A stretch of DNA of 64,000 nucleotides, from the NCBI GenBank assembly GCA_023212645.1, contig JALBYC010000003.1, forward strand, positions 434,001 to 498,000, in the 5' to 3' direction. Under the pieces are notes generated by a model. That model was not told where the DNA came from. It made no database searches and worked only from the letters and a program-made list of their open reading frames with translations. Made by a program: the position numbers and the translations under genes. Position 1 is the first letter of the stretch. Each line of letters opens with the position of its first letter. This document shows positions 39,043 through 49,887 of the stretch, in pieces. Source of the stretch: Farysia itapuensis. Its lineage: Eukaryota; Basidiomycota; Ustilaginomycetes; Ustilaginales; Ustilaginaceae.

Positions 39043-39909
39043 ATGCAATCTGTGACACATAACCTCCCAACGTTCATACAAAAACCGGCCATTGCCCTAA
39101 TCGGTCAAGAATGCTACACGACCTTGGTCTACAATCTTGATTTCAGCTCCAAGCATTGTGTTAAGTATGCCGTCTCTAAGGGATTGGGTCTGGGCATCGT
39201 TGTTTTTGGTAGTATCATGAAAGTGCCCCAAATTCTGAACATCATCAACGGACGAAGCGCTAGAGGCATTTCGCTGCTTATGTACACTCTGGAAGTGATA
39301 GCCTACACGATCTCGCTCGCCTACGCTGTACGCTCCAAGCTTCCATTCTCTACATACGGCGAAAATCTCAGCTTGACCGCTCAGAACATGATCATTACGC
39401 TCCTAGTGATTGCCTACACCCCATTGACCAAGAACGGTGTAGTCAATCCTTCCGCCCGAACAACTCAGCTGATGCTTGCGGCTGTGGTTATGGCAATAGG
39501 GTCGCTAGCGCTGGCCACGCCAAGTGTGATCTCCTCATCCACGCTGACATTTCTCCAAGCGTGCACCATCCCAATCTCGCTGGCATCAAAAGTGCCGCAA
39601 ATGCTCGAGCTGCATAAGGACAAGTCTCGAGGCCAGCTCAGCAGTATCGTGGTGTTTGCACAGCTTCTCGGAACTGTTGCGCGTGTGTTCACTACAATGA
39701 CCGAGACAGACGACAAGCTACTCCTGTATGGTTTCGGGCTTGCCACGATCTTCAATGCTGTCATTGCAGCGCAAGTCATGTATTACTGGAATGCAGACAA
39801 GGCTCGGGCGCAACTTAAGAAGCGCGGAGGGGACGAAAAGCTCGGTATGGACCCGTCCTCGATAAGTACACACGGAGCACCTCTTGGACGAGGAAGAAAG
39901 CTTGATTAA
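39043..39909 (+). CDS. PQ-loop protein MPDU1 (mannose-P-dolichol utilization)
   Basis: A 288-residue protein with seven hydrophobic segments and two PQ-loop motifs: KVPQILNIINGRSARGISL and SKVPQMLELHKDKSRGQLS. The length, the two PQ loops and the C-terminal polar tail match MPDU1/Lec35, an ER membrane protein needed for use of dolichol-phosphate mannose and glucose in N-glycan and GPI synthesis. ATG 39043 is the first in frame. No intron. The next gene on the same strand starts 212 bp downstream. Confidence 0.88.
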   Translation: MQSVTHNLPTFIQKPAIALIGQECYTTLVYNLDFSSKHCVKYAVSKGLGLGIVVFGSIMKVPQILNIINGRSARGISLLMYTLEVIAYTISLAYAVRSKLPFSTYGENLSLTAQNMIITLLVIAYTPLTKNGVVNPSARTTQLMLAAVVMAIGSLALATPSVISSSTLTFLQACTIPISLASKVPQMLELHKDKSRGQLSSIVVFAQLLGTVARVFTTMTETDDKLLLYGFGLATIFNAVIAAQVMYYWNADKARAQLKKRGGDEKLGMDPSSISTHGAPLGRGRKLD

Positions 39910-40121
39910 TTTGTCCAGTGTGAGTGCCCTAGCCATCTTGACCTCACGAGGAAAGTCCAATCACAATCTTATTGTGCATTTCAATTTGGGAGCGTGTGAC
40001 AGTGTGTGTTGCTTTTCGATCCGAGACTGTAGAGCTGTCACCACTCCACACAATTTTTAAGCTTCGTCCGCTTTGTGACTCCGTCCGTCCTGTGCACAGC
40101 TGCCACTTGCGGACGCTGACT

Positions 40122-41317
40122 ATGTTTGGGCTTGGAGGCGGCAACAGTCATACTGGAGGTCTCAGCTCTGACAAGCAAGTCATATCTCATCACCACGTGT
40201 TCAGTTCAACTCCTCAGTCAGAAGCCACATCGAATAAACACGCACCACCGAGCGCGACGACATCATCATCATCACATTGGTGGTCTGCCATCTCAGATCC
40301 GGCAACCGGGAAGGAAAGACACGAGGCAGCCTCTAGCAGCAACCACAACTCTGGCTCTATACTGGAGCAAGGTGCTGACGTGTTGGGAACGATTGTGAAG
40401 AATCCAATTGGAGCAGGAGTCTTAAGCGTTACAGTTGCTGGCACGTCAGCACTCGTCTGGTGGCGCTACTTTCGTCGAATCCAGACAGCAGATCATGTGA
40501 CGCCATCTGTGCTCAGATACCGGAAGAAATTGGTTGGTCGCGTCATCAGGGTTGGCGATGCAGATGGGTTCCGCTTTTATCATACCCCAGGCCCTCCGAT
40601 CCTACGCGAACTTTTGTATCCATGGCCACCGAGAGGCACCATGGGCAAACGTCAGCTTGTAAAGCAGTCCATCTCGGTACGCATTGCCGGCGTCGATGCC
40701 CCCGAAAGTGGACATTTCGGGAAGCCAGCTCAACCATTTGCAAAAGAGGCGAAAGAATATCTTACTGCCATGGTTCGCAGCTCGTCCAATGAAGCTGCCA
40801 CTTCTTCGAACAGCAAGTTTCGTTTAGGAACTGGAGTCATACCGTTGTCTACGCTGTTCTCGTCCTCGAAGCCAATCGAGGCGTCGGCGTCTACGTCAAC
40901 GTCCATAACCACAGCTTCAGACTCCCGTCTCGTCTACATCTACCCATCCCATATCGATCAGTATAAACGTCTCGTTGCGACTCCTTATGTATGGGACTTT
41001 CCCTACGTATTTGGGAAAACAAACATCTCTCTCTCCATGGTACAGAAAGGTCTTGCGACCGTCTACAGGTCCGCCGGTGCAGACTACGGCAAGGCCACCT
41101 GGTGGGCCAAATTCTGGCGCAAAAACACATCTGGCTTCAATGCTCTGGAACGTGCAGAATCGAAGGCAAAGTAAGTCTCAATGATGTACCTTTGCTCACT
41201 CGGCGCCACTGACACCGGCCTTAACTGTGTAGGAAACGAAAAGTTGGCATGTGGAGCCTTGGCAAGAAGTTTGAGAGTCCGGAGGACTACAAGCGTCGAC
41301 ACAAAATCGATGGCTGA
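40122..41317 (+). CDS. LCL3: Lcl3-like membrane-anchored staphylococcal-nuclease-domain protein
   Basis: Two exons, 40122-41170 and 41233-41317 (377 residues). Polar, Ser/His-rich N-terminus, one membrane span (VLSVTVAGTSALVWWRYF), then an SNase-like domain: VGDADGFRFYHTPGP, VRIAGVDAPE and SLSMVQKGLATVY. This is the Lcl3 layout of a mitochondrially associated putative endonuclease in fungi. The last exon is tiny (KRKVGMWSLGKKFESPEDYK...), a typical Lcl3 C-terminus. The preceding intron starts gtaagt so that an unspliced message would stop right after the boundary. Ser/Thr-rich insertion inside the SNase domain (about residues 215-270). Confidence 0.88.
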
Positions 41318-41438
41318 AGGCTTTCTCCTGTTGTTCACACAGCTTCTGCATCCATCTTGTTCACGCATCCTTTGTCGCATTGTACTTCCATTCGAGAAGG
41401 ATACCTATACACTTGTACTGGGTCGGTGACGCCGCACA

Positions 41439-42743
41439 TTAAGACCACTGGAGCGTTTTACCTTGTTTGCTGCTCTCGCGAATCAACTTGATTAGCTTGA
41501 CAGCATTCAAAGTCCTTTCGACTCCCACGAGTGAGACCTTGCGAATGGCTTCGGCAGGATCTTGCCCAGCTTGCTTGGCGGCGAGGCCGGCTTTGATCGA
41601 ACTGGCAACATTTCCAAAGAGGTCAATGTATCGACCTGGAAGGGTGGGGATGTTAGCGACCGACAGTTCGGGCTGTTTGGGAGCGGCTTTGTCGCCGTCT
41701 TTGGGTAGAGAAAGGTCATCGCTGGTTCGCGTCATCGTCGTCAGTCTACCGAACCGGATGGTGGCTGGGTCAGCTTGCTCGTCGTATACGCCAAATTCTT
41801 CCTTGTGAGAGCTCGGTGTCCAGCCAGCTTTGAGCTGGTTCTCCTGCGGGTCTGTTCCACGCTTCTCGTAGGATCCAGTGGTGCCTTCGATCCGGAATCG
41901 AAACTGCTCTGCATCAACGTGTGTGGAAAGACAAGTGGCTCCGAGCTGAACGCGGAGGCCCCCGACGCGTGAACCGGCAGCGGGCGAGGTGGACGGCAGT
42001 GGACCACTCTCTGGGTAGCCGAGTACAGCGAGCCAATCGTCGTCAACGGCCTCAGCTCCCTGCTTCCGCTGATTGCGGACAAAGCCAGTGACCGTCTGAG
42101 GAGGTCCAAACAAAAACAAAGCTTGGTCGATCAGGTGACTCCCGAGGTCCCATAGCATTCCTCCGCCCTGCGAGTCAGGGTCGACAGACTCCCTCCATCC
42201 ACCCTTGGCGAAGGGGCGGAATCGATCAAAGCGACTTTCGAAGTAAGTCGGCACACCCAGAGCCGAAGGCTCCCCTGACTTGCTGTCCTGGAGTAACGAC
42301 TGGATGGTGAGGAAGTCTCCATCAAAGCGTCTATTTTGGTACACGGCGCAAAGCTTGCCTGTCTTTTCCTGCAAGTCGATCAGCGTCTGAACGTCAATTT
42401 CGTTTGTGGCTACGGGCTTCTCGACCAGCACGTTGAAACCAGACTCTAGAGTCTGTTTGGCAAATGGAAAGTGTGTCTCGTTAGTGGTTGAGATGATGAC
42501 CAATCCATTCTCTGGAAGAGATTTTAGGACAGTGTCAAAGTCCGGTAGGATGGTCACACCAGGAAACAACGTAGCGGCATCTGGCGAGGACGAAGCTGAT
42601 GATACTGTCCGAGGTCGCTGCTGGATCGAGTGAAGGGTGAAGAGTTCTGGAAGCGAGAGCACAAATGGCAGGTGGAAGGTCCGAGCCGAGTTGCCGAAGC
42701 CGATAACTGAGACTGGGATGGGACTTTGTGCTTCGTTGGACAT
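41439..42743 (-). CDS. Gfo/Idh/MocA-family NAD(P)-dependent oxidoreductase
   Basis: A 434-residue protein. The Rossmann start is VSVIGFGNSARTFHLPF, then the EKP cluster (VLVEKPVATN) with the catalytic Lys, and GGGMLWDLGSHLIDQAL, which supplies the active-site Asp/His. This is the usual fungal Gfo/Idh/MocA layout; sugar or polyol dehydrogenase activity is inferred, substrate unknown. The start ATG 42741-42743 (MSNEAQSP) is preferred. An ATG at 42806 adds 21 basic residues, but a tttaaaa box at about 42819-42825 lies too close upstream for it to be comfortably within the leader. Confidence 0.85.
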   Translation of the reverse strand: MSNEAQSPIPVSVIGFGNSARTFHLPFVLSLPELFTLHSIQQRPRTVSSASSSPDAATLFPGVTILPDFDTVLKSLPENGLVIISTTNETHFPFAKQTLESGFNVLVEKPVATNEIDVQTLIDLQEKTGKLCAVYQNRRFDGDFLTIQSLLQDSKSGEPSALGVPTYFESRFDRFRPFAKGGWRESVDPDSQGGGMLWDLGSHLIDQALFLFGPPQTVTGFVRNQRKQGAEAVDDDWLAVLGYPESGPLPSTSPAAGSRVGGLRVQLGATCLSTHVDAEQFRFRIEGTTGSYEKRGTDPQENQLKAGWTPSSHKEEFGVYDEQADPATIRFGRLTTMTRTSDDLSLPKDGDKAAPKQPELSVANIPTLPGRYIDLFGNVASSIKAGLAAKQAGQDPAEAIRKVSLVGVERTLNAVKLIKLIRESSKQGKTLQWS

Positions 42744-43069
42744 CTTTGTGAGTGGTTTCTGGCGGAAACAGATAGTTGTGGTGGACTTGTGGAAGAACAG
42801 GCGCATCGATACGGGTTTTTAAACCCTGCGACAAGCAAGATGCTCGGCAATATAATTCGCCGACAGATCGGTTGTAAGGTTGTAATGCACTGATCCCACA
42901 CGGCCACACTGCGCACTGCACACTGGCGTCTGGCACTGGCAGTTCTTATGTTGGAGAGCCCTCTGCCAAATCGTGAAATCTCTCTCCGTCTAGCCTGCAC
43001 TCATCATAAAAACGATAAGAATACACGGTATTTCAGGAAATGCTGTAAAGGTCAGGCACTTGGGGAGAT
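42744..43069. promoter_or_regulatory. Promoter of the Gfo/Idh gene
   Basis: A 326-bp space. A tttaaaa (minus strand, about 42819-42825) is the best TATA candidate. No gene is seen. Confidence 0.4.
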
Positions 43070-45520
43070 CTATAGCATGCTCTCGTTACCCCACTCTTGC
43101 GGCTGGCCGCGTAGCTCAAAATGCCAGCACCCGCCCTGGAGGAGGTCAGACCATTGAAGCTTTGGCTCCTTCAAAGGCTGTCCCTCTACGACCAGTGATT
43201 TGACGTATATGTTTTCGTCGTTGGCAGAGGGCGCACGAATCACGAGTGTCTTGTCTTTGCTTCCGTTTCGCGCTGGGATTGTAATGTCAAGACGCTCGAA
43301 GAATGGGGACGAAACCACAAACTCGCCAGAAACCGGATCGACAGGATATATACCCATCGAACTGAAGATGTACCATGAGCTTTGCTGACCGCAGTCTTCG
43401 TTTCCTGCGTAGCCGTCTGGTTGATCACTGTAGGCAGACTGCGAAATGTTCCGGACAAGTTGCTGCGTTTTGTATGCTTCGCCCAACTGACTGTACAAGT
43501 AAGGGATATGATGTGAGGGCTCATTCGACTGATCATTGTGTCCCTCGCTGAAGTGTCGATCTAGCAGTCTTGTCAAGGACCTCCGGCCGCCTACCAGCTC
43601 AGCTAGTCCGGGAACGTCATGCACTACGTCGAAAGAGTAATCGAACATGTTCCCCTCGGTGAAACCCTCCTGCCTTCCTAATGGGTCCGGTAACGGCTGT
43701 GTGAGGAAGGAACCATTTTTTAGGCGTGCCGCCATGACTCCCTGGGATGCGTCGTACACGAAGCGGTAGTTTTTGCTTCGTCGACGGAAAAATTCAGCTT
43801 CTTTTTGATGCCCGAGGTGCTTGGCCAGGACAGAGATAGCGTGATCATCGTAAGCATAATCCAGAGTTCGGCTTGTGGACTCAGACCATCCATCGAGGGG
43901 AACGTAGCCGGAGTGGCTGTAGTAAGACAAGCCCGCTCGAGCCTCGATGGGAGTAAACTCTTCCCGATCTTCGTACCTTAGCTCTTGTTCCCGTTCTGGT
44001 GGGACCGTGCCATCTTTCAACACCGCTTCCCATGCTTTCTGCAGGTCAAAGCCTCGAACACCTTTGATGACGGCTTCCGCAATCAGGGAATCTGCGTGTG
44101 TGGCTATCATGATGTTGGTCTCCGCTAGGTTCGCCCACATGGGCAGAAAGCCAGACTCGTCATAGATGTCTAGTAGTGATCTGACCATGTCGACCACGCG
44201 GTCTGGCTCGAAAAGGATCAGGTAATTCCATTGAGCTCGGTAGATATCCCAGATTGACCACGATTGATATCGCTGCTTGCCTTCCTTCACATCGTGAATG
44301 CTATCTGTGTAGCCTGAGTAATAATACTTCTCTTCGCTCGTTGAAGATAGTTTCGGCTCGGCATGCTCAGCAGGATACTGCGAAGCATGAAATATGCCTG
44401 TGTACAAGATTCGTTTTTGAGTGTCAGTGCCACCTTCCACCTTGATGCGATCTGTCTTGCTTTGCCAACTTCCTATAAGTTCATCAACAACATCTTCGAG
44501 CTCGGTGCCGTCAGGTAGCTCCGTTCGGAGATTGTGTCTTGCTTGTGCTTCAGATATCAAACTCATTCCCAGCCTGATTCGCACTTTGACCGTATCCGGC
44601 GGGAAGCGAGCGTAAGCATAAACCCCGAGCTCATTCCACCTGCCACGTTCGCCAGGATGTAACGTGATTCCCGTCGAGTTGGTATGGGCTGTGCCGACAT
44701 CTGCGTCTTTCAAATTTGACAGCCAACTTTCAGAGCCTCGCCTCTGATGTTCGAAGCGATACACGAAGTAGCCTTTGAAACCGGGGGCCTGGTGCGGTCC
44801 AAGACGATAATCCATACGCTCTGGGTTATAGCCAGAAATTTCGCCATTTTCAATGTCGATGTGGACGGCGCCCCTCCATTCTTCACGGGTCGCTTGTACC
44901 CCGACGAAGGGGGCACTCGAGCTGTCATAGTGAAGCTCGAGCATTGCGGCTCTACTTTTGCCTGCCAACTGCGCAAAGACCTGTGATTCGCTACTATTAC
45001 CCATCTTGACAGCGTATTTGTAAGGGCTGACGAACTCATCTTTTCTGCGGAATCGTAGACCTCTCTCGTGCTTTCCAAGCTTCACATTGCCTGTACCTGT
45101 AAAGAGTGTGGCAAAGCCATAGTCGCCCATCCATATTGCAGGTTGTCGGCTAGCTAAAAAGCCTATGTTGACGGTGTCATTGTCGTGATAGGCACACGCC
45201 GAAATCATATTCTCCCGTGTCATCGGAACCGTTCGGACGCCGGCGAAGGGCAACGCGACAGAGGGCACCATGCCGCCATATTCCGATTGGTCCGCGCCAT
45301 TGGTACCTATACGCGGGTCTACCCAGGCAAGACTGCCTATGCGATCTCTGTAACGAGCACTTTCTGAAGCAGAAACGGAGTGACTTGCGTCGGAGCAAAA
45401 CGGATAACATCCGGAGAGGCCATTCAGATCGGAGAATGTAAAGGTTCTTTGGAGAGCAAGACATGCCACTGACAGACACAGAGCCCATGCCAAGTGTGGC
45501 AGTAGCCTCATATGGATCAT
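43070..45520 (-). CDS. Secreted GH92 alpha-1,2-mannosidase
   Basis: An 816-residue protein with an N-terminal signal peptide (HLAWALCLSVACLAL). GH92 hallmarks are visible: VDPRIGTNG near the N-terminus, QSWSIWDIYRAQW in the middle, and GYAGNEDCGQQSSWYIFSS near the C-terminus, with catalytic acidic residues and Ca2+ ligands. Members are Ca-dependent exo-alpha-mannosidases that trim alpha-1,2-linked mannose from fungal N-glycans or mannans. Several N-x-S/T sites support secretion. Both ATG 45520 and ATG 45511 are plausible starts; they differ by three residues. No introns. Confidence 0.9.
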   Translation of the reverse strand: MIHMRLLPHLAWALCLSVACLALQRTFTFSDLNGLSGCYPFCSDASHSVSASESARYRDRIGSLAWVDPRIGTNGADQSEYGGMVPSVALPFAGVRTVPMTRENMISACAYHDNDTVNIGFLASRQPAIWMGDYGFATLFTGTGNVKLGKHERGLRFRRKDEFVSPYKYAVKMGNSSESQVFAQLAGKSRAAMLELHYDSSSAPFVGVQATREEWRGAVHIDIENGEISGYNPERMDYRLGPHQAPGFKGYFVYRFEHQRRGSESWLSNLKDADVGTAHTNSTGITLHPGERGRWNELGVYAYARFPPDTVKVRIRLGMSLISEAQARHNLRTELPDGTELEDVVDELIGSWQSKTDRIKVEGGTDTQKRILYTGIFHASQYPAEHAEPKLSSTSEEKYYYSGYTDSIHDVKEGKQRYQSWSIWDIYRAQWNYLILFEPDRVVDMVRSLLDIYDESGFLPMWANLAETNIMIATHADSLIAEAVIKGVRGFDLQKAWEAVLKDGTVPPEREQELRYEDREEFTPIEARAGLSYYSHSGYVPLDGWSESTSRTLDYAYDDHAISVLAKHLGHQKEAEFFRRRSKNYRFVYDASQGVMAARLKNGSFLTQPLPDPLGRQEGFTEGNMFDYSFDVVHDVPGLAELVGGRRSLTRLLDRHFSEGHNDQSNEPSHHIPYLYSQLGEAYKTQQLVRNISQSAYSDQPDGYAGNEDCGQQSSWYIFSSMGIYPVDPVSGEFVVSSPFFERLDITIPARNGSKDKTLVIRAPSANDENIYVKSLVVEGQPLKEPKLQWSDLLQGGCWHFELRGQPQEWGNESML

Positions 45521-45810
45521 TGAGGAAGTCGTTTAGACAATCTGTTTGGCCATAGCCAAGCTCCTAGATCTTTGCCTGGCCTTCAGCGAGTCGGAAATGA
45601 ACGAGACAGGAAGCCGATAACTACATGCACATCATTCACATTTGTGAATCACAAGAAATAGCGCCGTGGAGCGCGTGGCTCGCGAGTTTAAACGGGTTTA
45701 GCTCAGCAGTGACTCGCGATTGGACCCTGTAGCTTGTACGCCTGTAAAGCGAGAATTGATTTCGTTCGTTCGTATCCCTCAACTCAATTGTGGTCTGCAC
45801 AGACACAGTC

Positions 45811-46755
45811 ATGCCAGAAGAAGCGTCAGAGCGATCCAGGCTGATTTCTCGACACGATCAGAGAGATGGTCACTCAAGACAAGCAACACTTCGGAGCTTC
45901 CTGAAATGGCACGCTACCACGCCACTTCCCGACTTTTCATCACCGGCAGAGCTACCTTCGGCATATGTAATGCCACTGAGTTTGCAGTGCATCATTACAG
46001 GACTAGCCGATTCAGCCACGTACACCTTGACCAAAAGCTGGCTTGGTTTCATGACAGGAAATCTCGTTCAAGTTGTTATCTACACATACGATGCCGTACT
46101 GCCGTCAGACTCAAATACGGGTAGTGACGCGGAGGTTATAGCAAAGCTTGTCGCGTGTGCGAGCTCCATCGTTGGATATACCATCGGCTGTCAATTGACT
46201 GCTCTACTCATCGAAAGAATCTTGAAGCAACAACACCGTCGAATGATGGTCTGCCTAATTTCACTGTGGCGAGCGTTCCTTACGCTGTCCGTTGTATTGC
46301 TTGGCGTGCGCTTCAGCAGCTTTCGTCTGCAGGAGTCTCTAAGCTGGCTCGTGATCGGCCTGCTTTCGACCAGTCTAGGCAGTCAGGCAACTTACTCGAT
46401 TGCCCTAGCAACGCCATTTTCGAACACTGTAGTGTTTACTGCGACCTTGACGGAAGTGGCCTCGGACCCATACTTACCTCTCCTACGACTGTCGACACCC
46501 AACAAATACAGACTGCTGAGTATATTTGGCTTACTGAAGGGTGCCGCTCTCTCTCAGAGCATTTTGAAGGTCATGACGAAAGGAGCCAAAAGGAACACCT
46601 ACCACGCGGTCCAAAACGCTCTCTTTGTGGTAGCTGCCATGGAGCTTTCACTCGCTGTGGCCTGGTATTGCTGCGGAATTTCGACGAATTGGACTTCTTT
46701 TAAGAAGCGCAAGCACAATCCTCTAGGTCTCATGGATAGCCAACACGAGGCCTAG
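45811..46755 (+). CDS. DUF1275 (YoaK-like) membrane protein
   Basis: A 314-residue protein with six or more hydrophobic segments and two conserved blocks: TKSWLGFMTGNLVQV and GSQATYSIALATPFSNTVVF, which are the DUF1275 pattern, followed by TATLTEVASDP. Function is unknown for the family; a transporter role is often guessed. The start is ATG 45811 (MPEEASERS). It is divergent from GH92 with a 290-bp space. Confidence 0.82.
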   Translation: MPEEASERSRLISRHDQRDGHSRQATLRSFLKWHATTPLPDFSSPAELPSAYVMPLSLQCIITGLADSATYTLTKSWLGFMTGNLVQVVIYTYDAVLPSDSNTGSDAEVIAKLVACASSIVGYTIGCQLTALLIERILKQQHRRMMVCLISLWRAFLTLSVVLLGVRFSSFRLQESLSWLVIGLLSTSLGSQATYSIALATPFSNTVVFTATLTEVASDPYLPLLRLSTPNKYRLLSIFGLLKGAALSQSILKVMTKGAKRNTYHAVQNALFVVAAMELSLAVAWYCCGISTNWTSFKKRKHNPLGLMDSQHEA

Positions 46756-47396
46756 AGATCGATTGTCCCATACAGCCGTCCTGTGACGATTCGTATCGCA
46801 ATTGGCGTGGTGGACTCGATGCAGGGTGCCGGCAATGCGCGGGAAATCACAATCTGGACAAGATTCCCGAAATGAGAAAAATGAAAAGGCGAACACATAT
46901 TTTATAGATTCCCGGTCTTGATAGCCGTTTCCGTTTTTGCTTCGTGCGGAGCTCGTCAATGTAGTGAAACGGCAGAACATACCGGGCTCGTGCAGCAATA
47001 GAACAGTACTGAGATGTTCCTAGCGTGTTGCAAATTGCAATAGACAGCCCTCAACCTAGTATGTGGTTTTGGTTCAAGGGAGGCCGACTCGGAGCATGGT
47101 CCGGCCAATTGACACTGTTGAAGCAGATCTTCATTAGCGAGATTGTAGCGAGCTCGCTAGGTGATCTCACCTCCGCACTTCGTCCTCCCCACCTTTTTTG
47201 ATGTCGATCCCTTACGCCGGAGTCCAATTTGTTTCACCTCGCTAGGCCGGTAATCTAGCTAGTGACCACCTTCATACCTGCTTTTCCAGACGATTCATCT
47301 ATGATGTGCGGTGTACCGCTTTAATCCAAGCTCAGACAAAAAGCTATAAAGAGTGAAATCGCATCACCGTCCGACTCGTTCTCTTACACCATAACG
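46756..47396. promoter_or_regulatory. Promoter region with TATA box at 47345-47350
   Basis: Upstream of the secreted epimerase. ctataaagag at 47344-47353 is a TATA box about 45 bp before the ATG. An open frame on the minus strand (46723-46998) has no family pattern. Confidence 0.55.
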
Positions 47397-48809
47397 ATGT
47401 TCAAGGTACAAATTTGTTCTTTAGCGGTGCATATCCTGGCTGTCTCGGCCGTGCTGGCCAGCCCAGCTCCAAGTCGCGCCACTAAAGCGCTATGGCAGAG
47501 GAACAATGACGACTGCACGACCTCAACAGTATCCCAAGCCTCATCGACCGCAAGCGCTTCGCAAGAAACGCCTGGGTTTGTCTTGAACGGGACGATCGGC
47601 AGCTACCCGTGCATCTATGCCTCACAGAGTGAAGAGTCTCAGCTCATCTTTGGTGCCGACTCCACTATCCCTGGCACAGCTTGCCCCCAGGCTCGAGCTC
47701 CGGTGTATCCATACAACGCTATTGAGCTTCGAGCACCCGACGACTCGATCCGGGCCACAGTCTTGCCTTATGCAGCTATCTTCTCCGAGTTGTGGGTGAA
47801 GGACCGCTACGGAGGATGGAGAGACGTTGTGCTTGGCTACGACAACAAGACCAACTACGGCACTGACCCAGTCCATCCCAACTTTTCTCCCATCGTGGGT
47901 CGCTACGCTAACCGTATCAAGAACGGTACTTTTGAGCTCGACGGTCAAACATACCATGTGCCCAAGAACGAGAACAACCTAGACTCTCTGCATGGTGGAG
48001 ACATCGGCTATGATCGGTCCAACTTCACGGTCAAATCACTTTCGGCCAACGAAATCATTCTCGAGCACGTCGATCCTGACGGCTTCCAGGGCTTTCCCGG
48101 TCAGGTGACTACTCACGCTCGATACACGCTCGGCCACAACGCTACTTGGAACATTGAGCTCAATGCGACCGCTACTAAGCGAACTCCGATCTTGCTTTCT
48201 TCGCATGTTTATTGGAACCTCGCAGCTTTCAACGAGACTCAGTCGACTCTGGATTATGTCTTGCACATGCCCTACGCCGACCAGTACGTTGAGACGGACA
48301 CCATTTTGATCCCGACCGGCCCACTTCCTCTTGTCGATAACACGCCTTATGATTTCCAGACACCTACTGCCTTCAGCGAGAACTTCAACAACACTCTGGG
48401 AGTCTGTGGCTACAACTGCACAGGCTGGGACTCATGCTTCGTTATGTCCAATCCTCCAGGCTACGATAAGCAGAAGCCCGTGCTCGAAATGTATTCGCCC
48501 CAGTCCGGTATCAAGGTGTCTGTTGCGACCAATCAAGCAGCCATTCAGGTCTACACATGCCCCGGTGTAAACAACCCCTCTAAAGGCTCGCTCCCTCGAA
48601 AGTTGGTTCACGGAGGCAAGTCAGGCACAGACATTGGCGACGTCATCTACGACAACTATCAATGTGTCGTGCTGGAGATGGAAGACTACATAGATGGTAT
48701 CAACCAGCCCGAGTGGGGCCGTGATCAAATCTACGGGCCTGATCGTCCCTACCACTGGAAGTCGACCTACACATTTACCAACGTCGACGAGAATGGAAAG
48801 AGCGTGTAA
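47397..48809 (+). CDS. Secreted aldose 1-epimerase (galactose mutarotase-like)
   Basis: A 470-residue protein with a signal peptide (core SLAVHILAVSAVLA) and Ser/Thr-rich linker. The mutarotase core begins at YNAIELRAPDDSIRATVLP. Key blocks are VVLGYDN, GRYANRIKNG, DSLHGGDIGYDRS with the active-site His, SSHVYWNL with the second His, and the late VLEMEDYIDG with the catalytic Glu. The enzyme interconverts sugar anomers; here it would act outside the cell, unlike cytosolic Gal10-type enzymes. Two CxxxC-type loops (CGYNC, TCPGV) suggest disulfides. A TATA box and short leader support ATG 47397. Confidence 0.88.
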   Translation: MFKVQICSLAVHILAVSAVLASPAPSRATKALWQRNNDDCTTSTVSQASSTASASQETPGFVLNGTIGSYPCIYASQSEESQLIFGADSTIPGTACPQARAPVYPYNAIELRAPDDSIRATVLPYAAIFSELWVKDRYGGWRDVVLGYDNKTNYGTDPVHPNFSPIVGRYANRIKNGTFELDGQTYHVPKNENNLDSLHGGDIGYDRSNFTVKSLSANEIILEHVDPDGFQGFPGQVTTHARYTLGHNATWNIELNATATKRTPILLSSHVYWNLAAFNETQSTLDYVLHMPYADQYVETDTILIPTGPLPLVDNTPYDFQTPTAFSENFNNTLGVCGYNCTGWDSCFVMSNPPGYDKQKPVLEMYSPQSGIKVSVATNQAAIQVYTCPGVNNPSKGSLPRKLVHGGKSGTDIGDVIYDNYQCVVLEMEDYIDGINQPEWGRDQIYGPDRPYHWKSTYTFTNVDENGKSV

Positions 48810-48893
48810 TCATTTCACTGCGTCGCAAATTGTAATACTATCAATTCAGTGCTTGACACAGGCCGCGCATATGAGGTTGTGTGTATGCACCTG

Positions 48894-49516
48894 TCACAAT
48901 CTGCCTTTGGACCTGGCCAGATCCGTGCCGGAAACAAGGATGCAAGGACCACCGTATATGACCTTTTCTTGCATTGCCTTGGACTGGGACTGTACCCACT
49001 TCACAAGCTCCGCATCTTCGGCACCAGGCTTTCCGACAAAAAATACAAAAAATTTGGTCGGCCGCCAAGTTCGTCAAAGCAACGAGTAGATAGACTTACC
49101 TGAAGCCAGATTGCTGACACGCTATGCCGTTCGAGACCTTCTTTGACGACACTGAGACTAATCCTGGGCGGTGTGATTACAGATATTGCCACGTCTTCCG
49201 CATTTATATCTTCGTTGACTTTCAAGAATGTGTCGACGTCCGGCTGAGCCCTAAGTCGCTCAATTTCAGCTTCTTTGGGATGAATCGGAGTCACGTCCAG
49301 GTTGTGACTTTGATACCATCTCAAGACCTATATTTGGAACCTCACTTCGTCAGATCCTGGCCACGTTCAAAGGGGTGGCACGTTGCCAGGAGGGCAGGAG
49401 AAGTATGAGCTCACCTTGTTGCCAAATTTGGCCGGATCTTTACTGGCGCCGACGACGGCATATTTCGACGCACCAAAGAATCTGTTGAGCGCAGTCTGCA
49501 TGTTCTCGTTCGCCAT
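48894..49516 (-). CDS. CoA-binding-domain protein (YccU family), three exons
   Basis: Exons 49415-49516, 49100-49327 and 48894-49028 give 154 residues, the normal size. The joined sequence shows the Rossmann-type CoA-binding layout: FFGASKYAVVGASKDPAKFG, VTPIHPKE, VITPP and WLQPGAED after the second join, then GGPCILV. Members bind CoA; the cellular role is unclear. Introns are 87 and 71 nt with GTGAGC and GTAAGT donors. ATG 49516 is preferred (A at -3, G at +4); ATGs at 49528 and 49639 are in frame upstream. Confidence 0.85.
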
Positions 49517-49887
49517 GCTCGTGACCATTGACGTGGTTGACAGTGAACCAGGCTCACGGGTCTCCGATGGGTCTCCAATGCATACCCCGCACGGGCATTT
49601 CAAGAACCACGATTCATATTGTGATTCTGCACGATTCATAGATGCAACTTCCTAATCTAACATCTTCAGGCACAGTCCGCACTACCCGCACAGACCACTA
49701 GACCGGCTAGACTTCTGGACCGATCGATTCGACCACTCACACTAAGGTACGACCTACGAGGCTACGAGTCTACAACCAATTACTTTCCTGTCGAACGAAT
49801 TACGGTATTGCCGGCCTTTATCTCTTCTCATACCCATTGCGCTCGTGCGGCTGCTAACGGCTTCCTTCACAACATTCTATCAACAGT
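49517..49887. promoter_or_regulatory. Divergent promoter, CoA-binding protein and FAH-domain gene
   Basis: A 371-bp space between divergent starts. The plus-strand side has a pyrimidine-rich run just before the ATG at 49888. No clear TATA box. Confidence 0.4.
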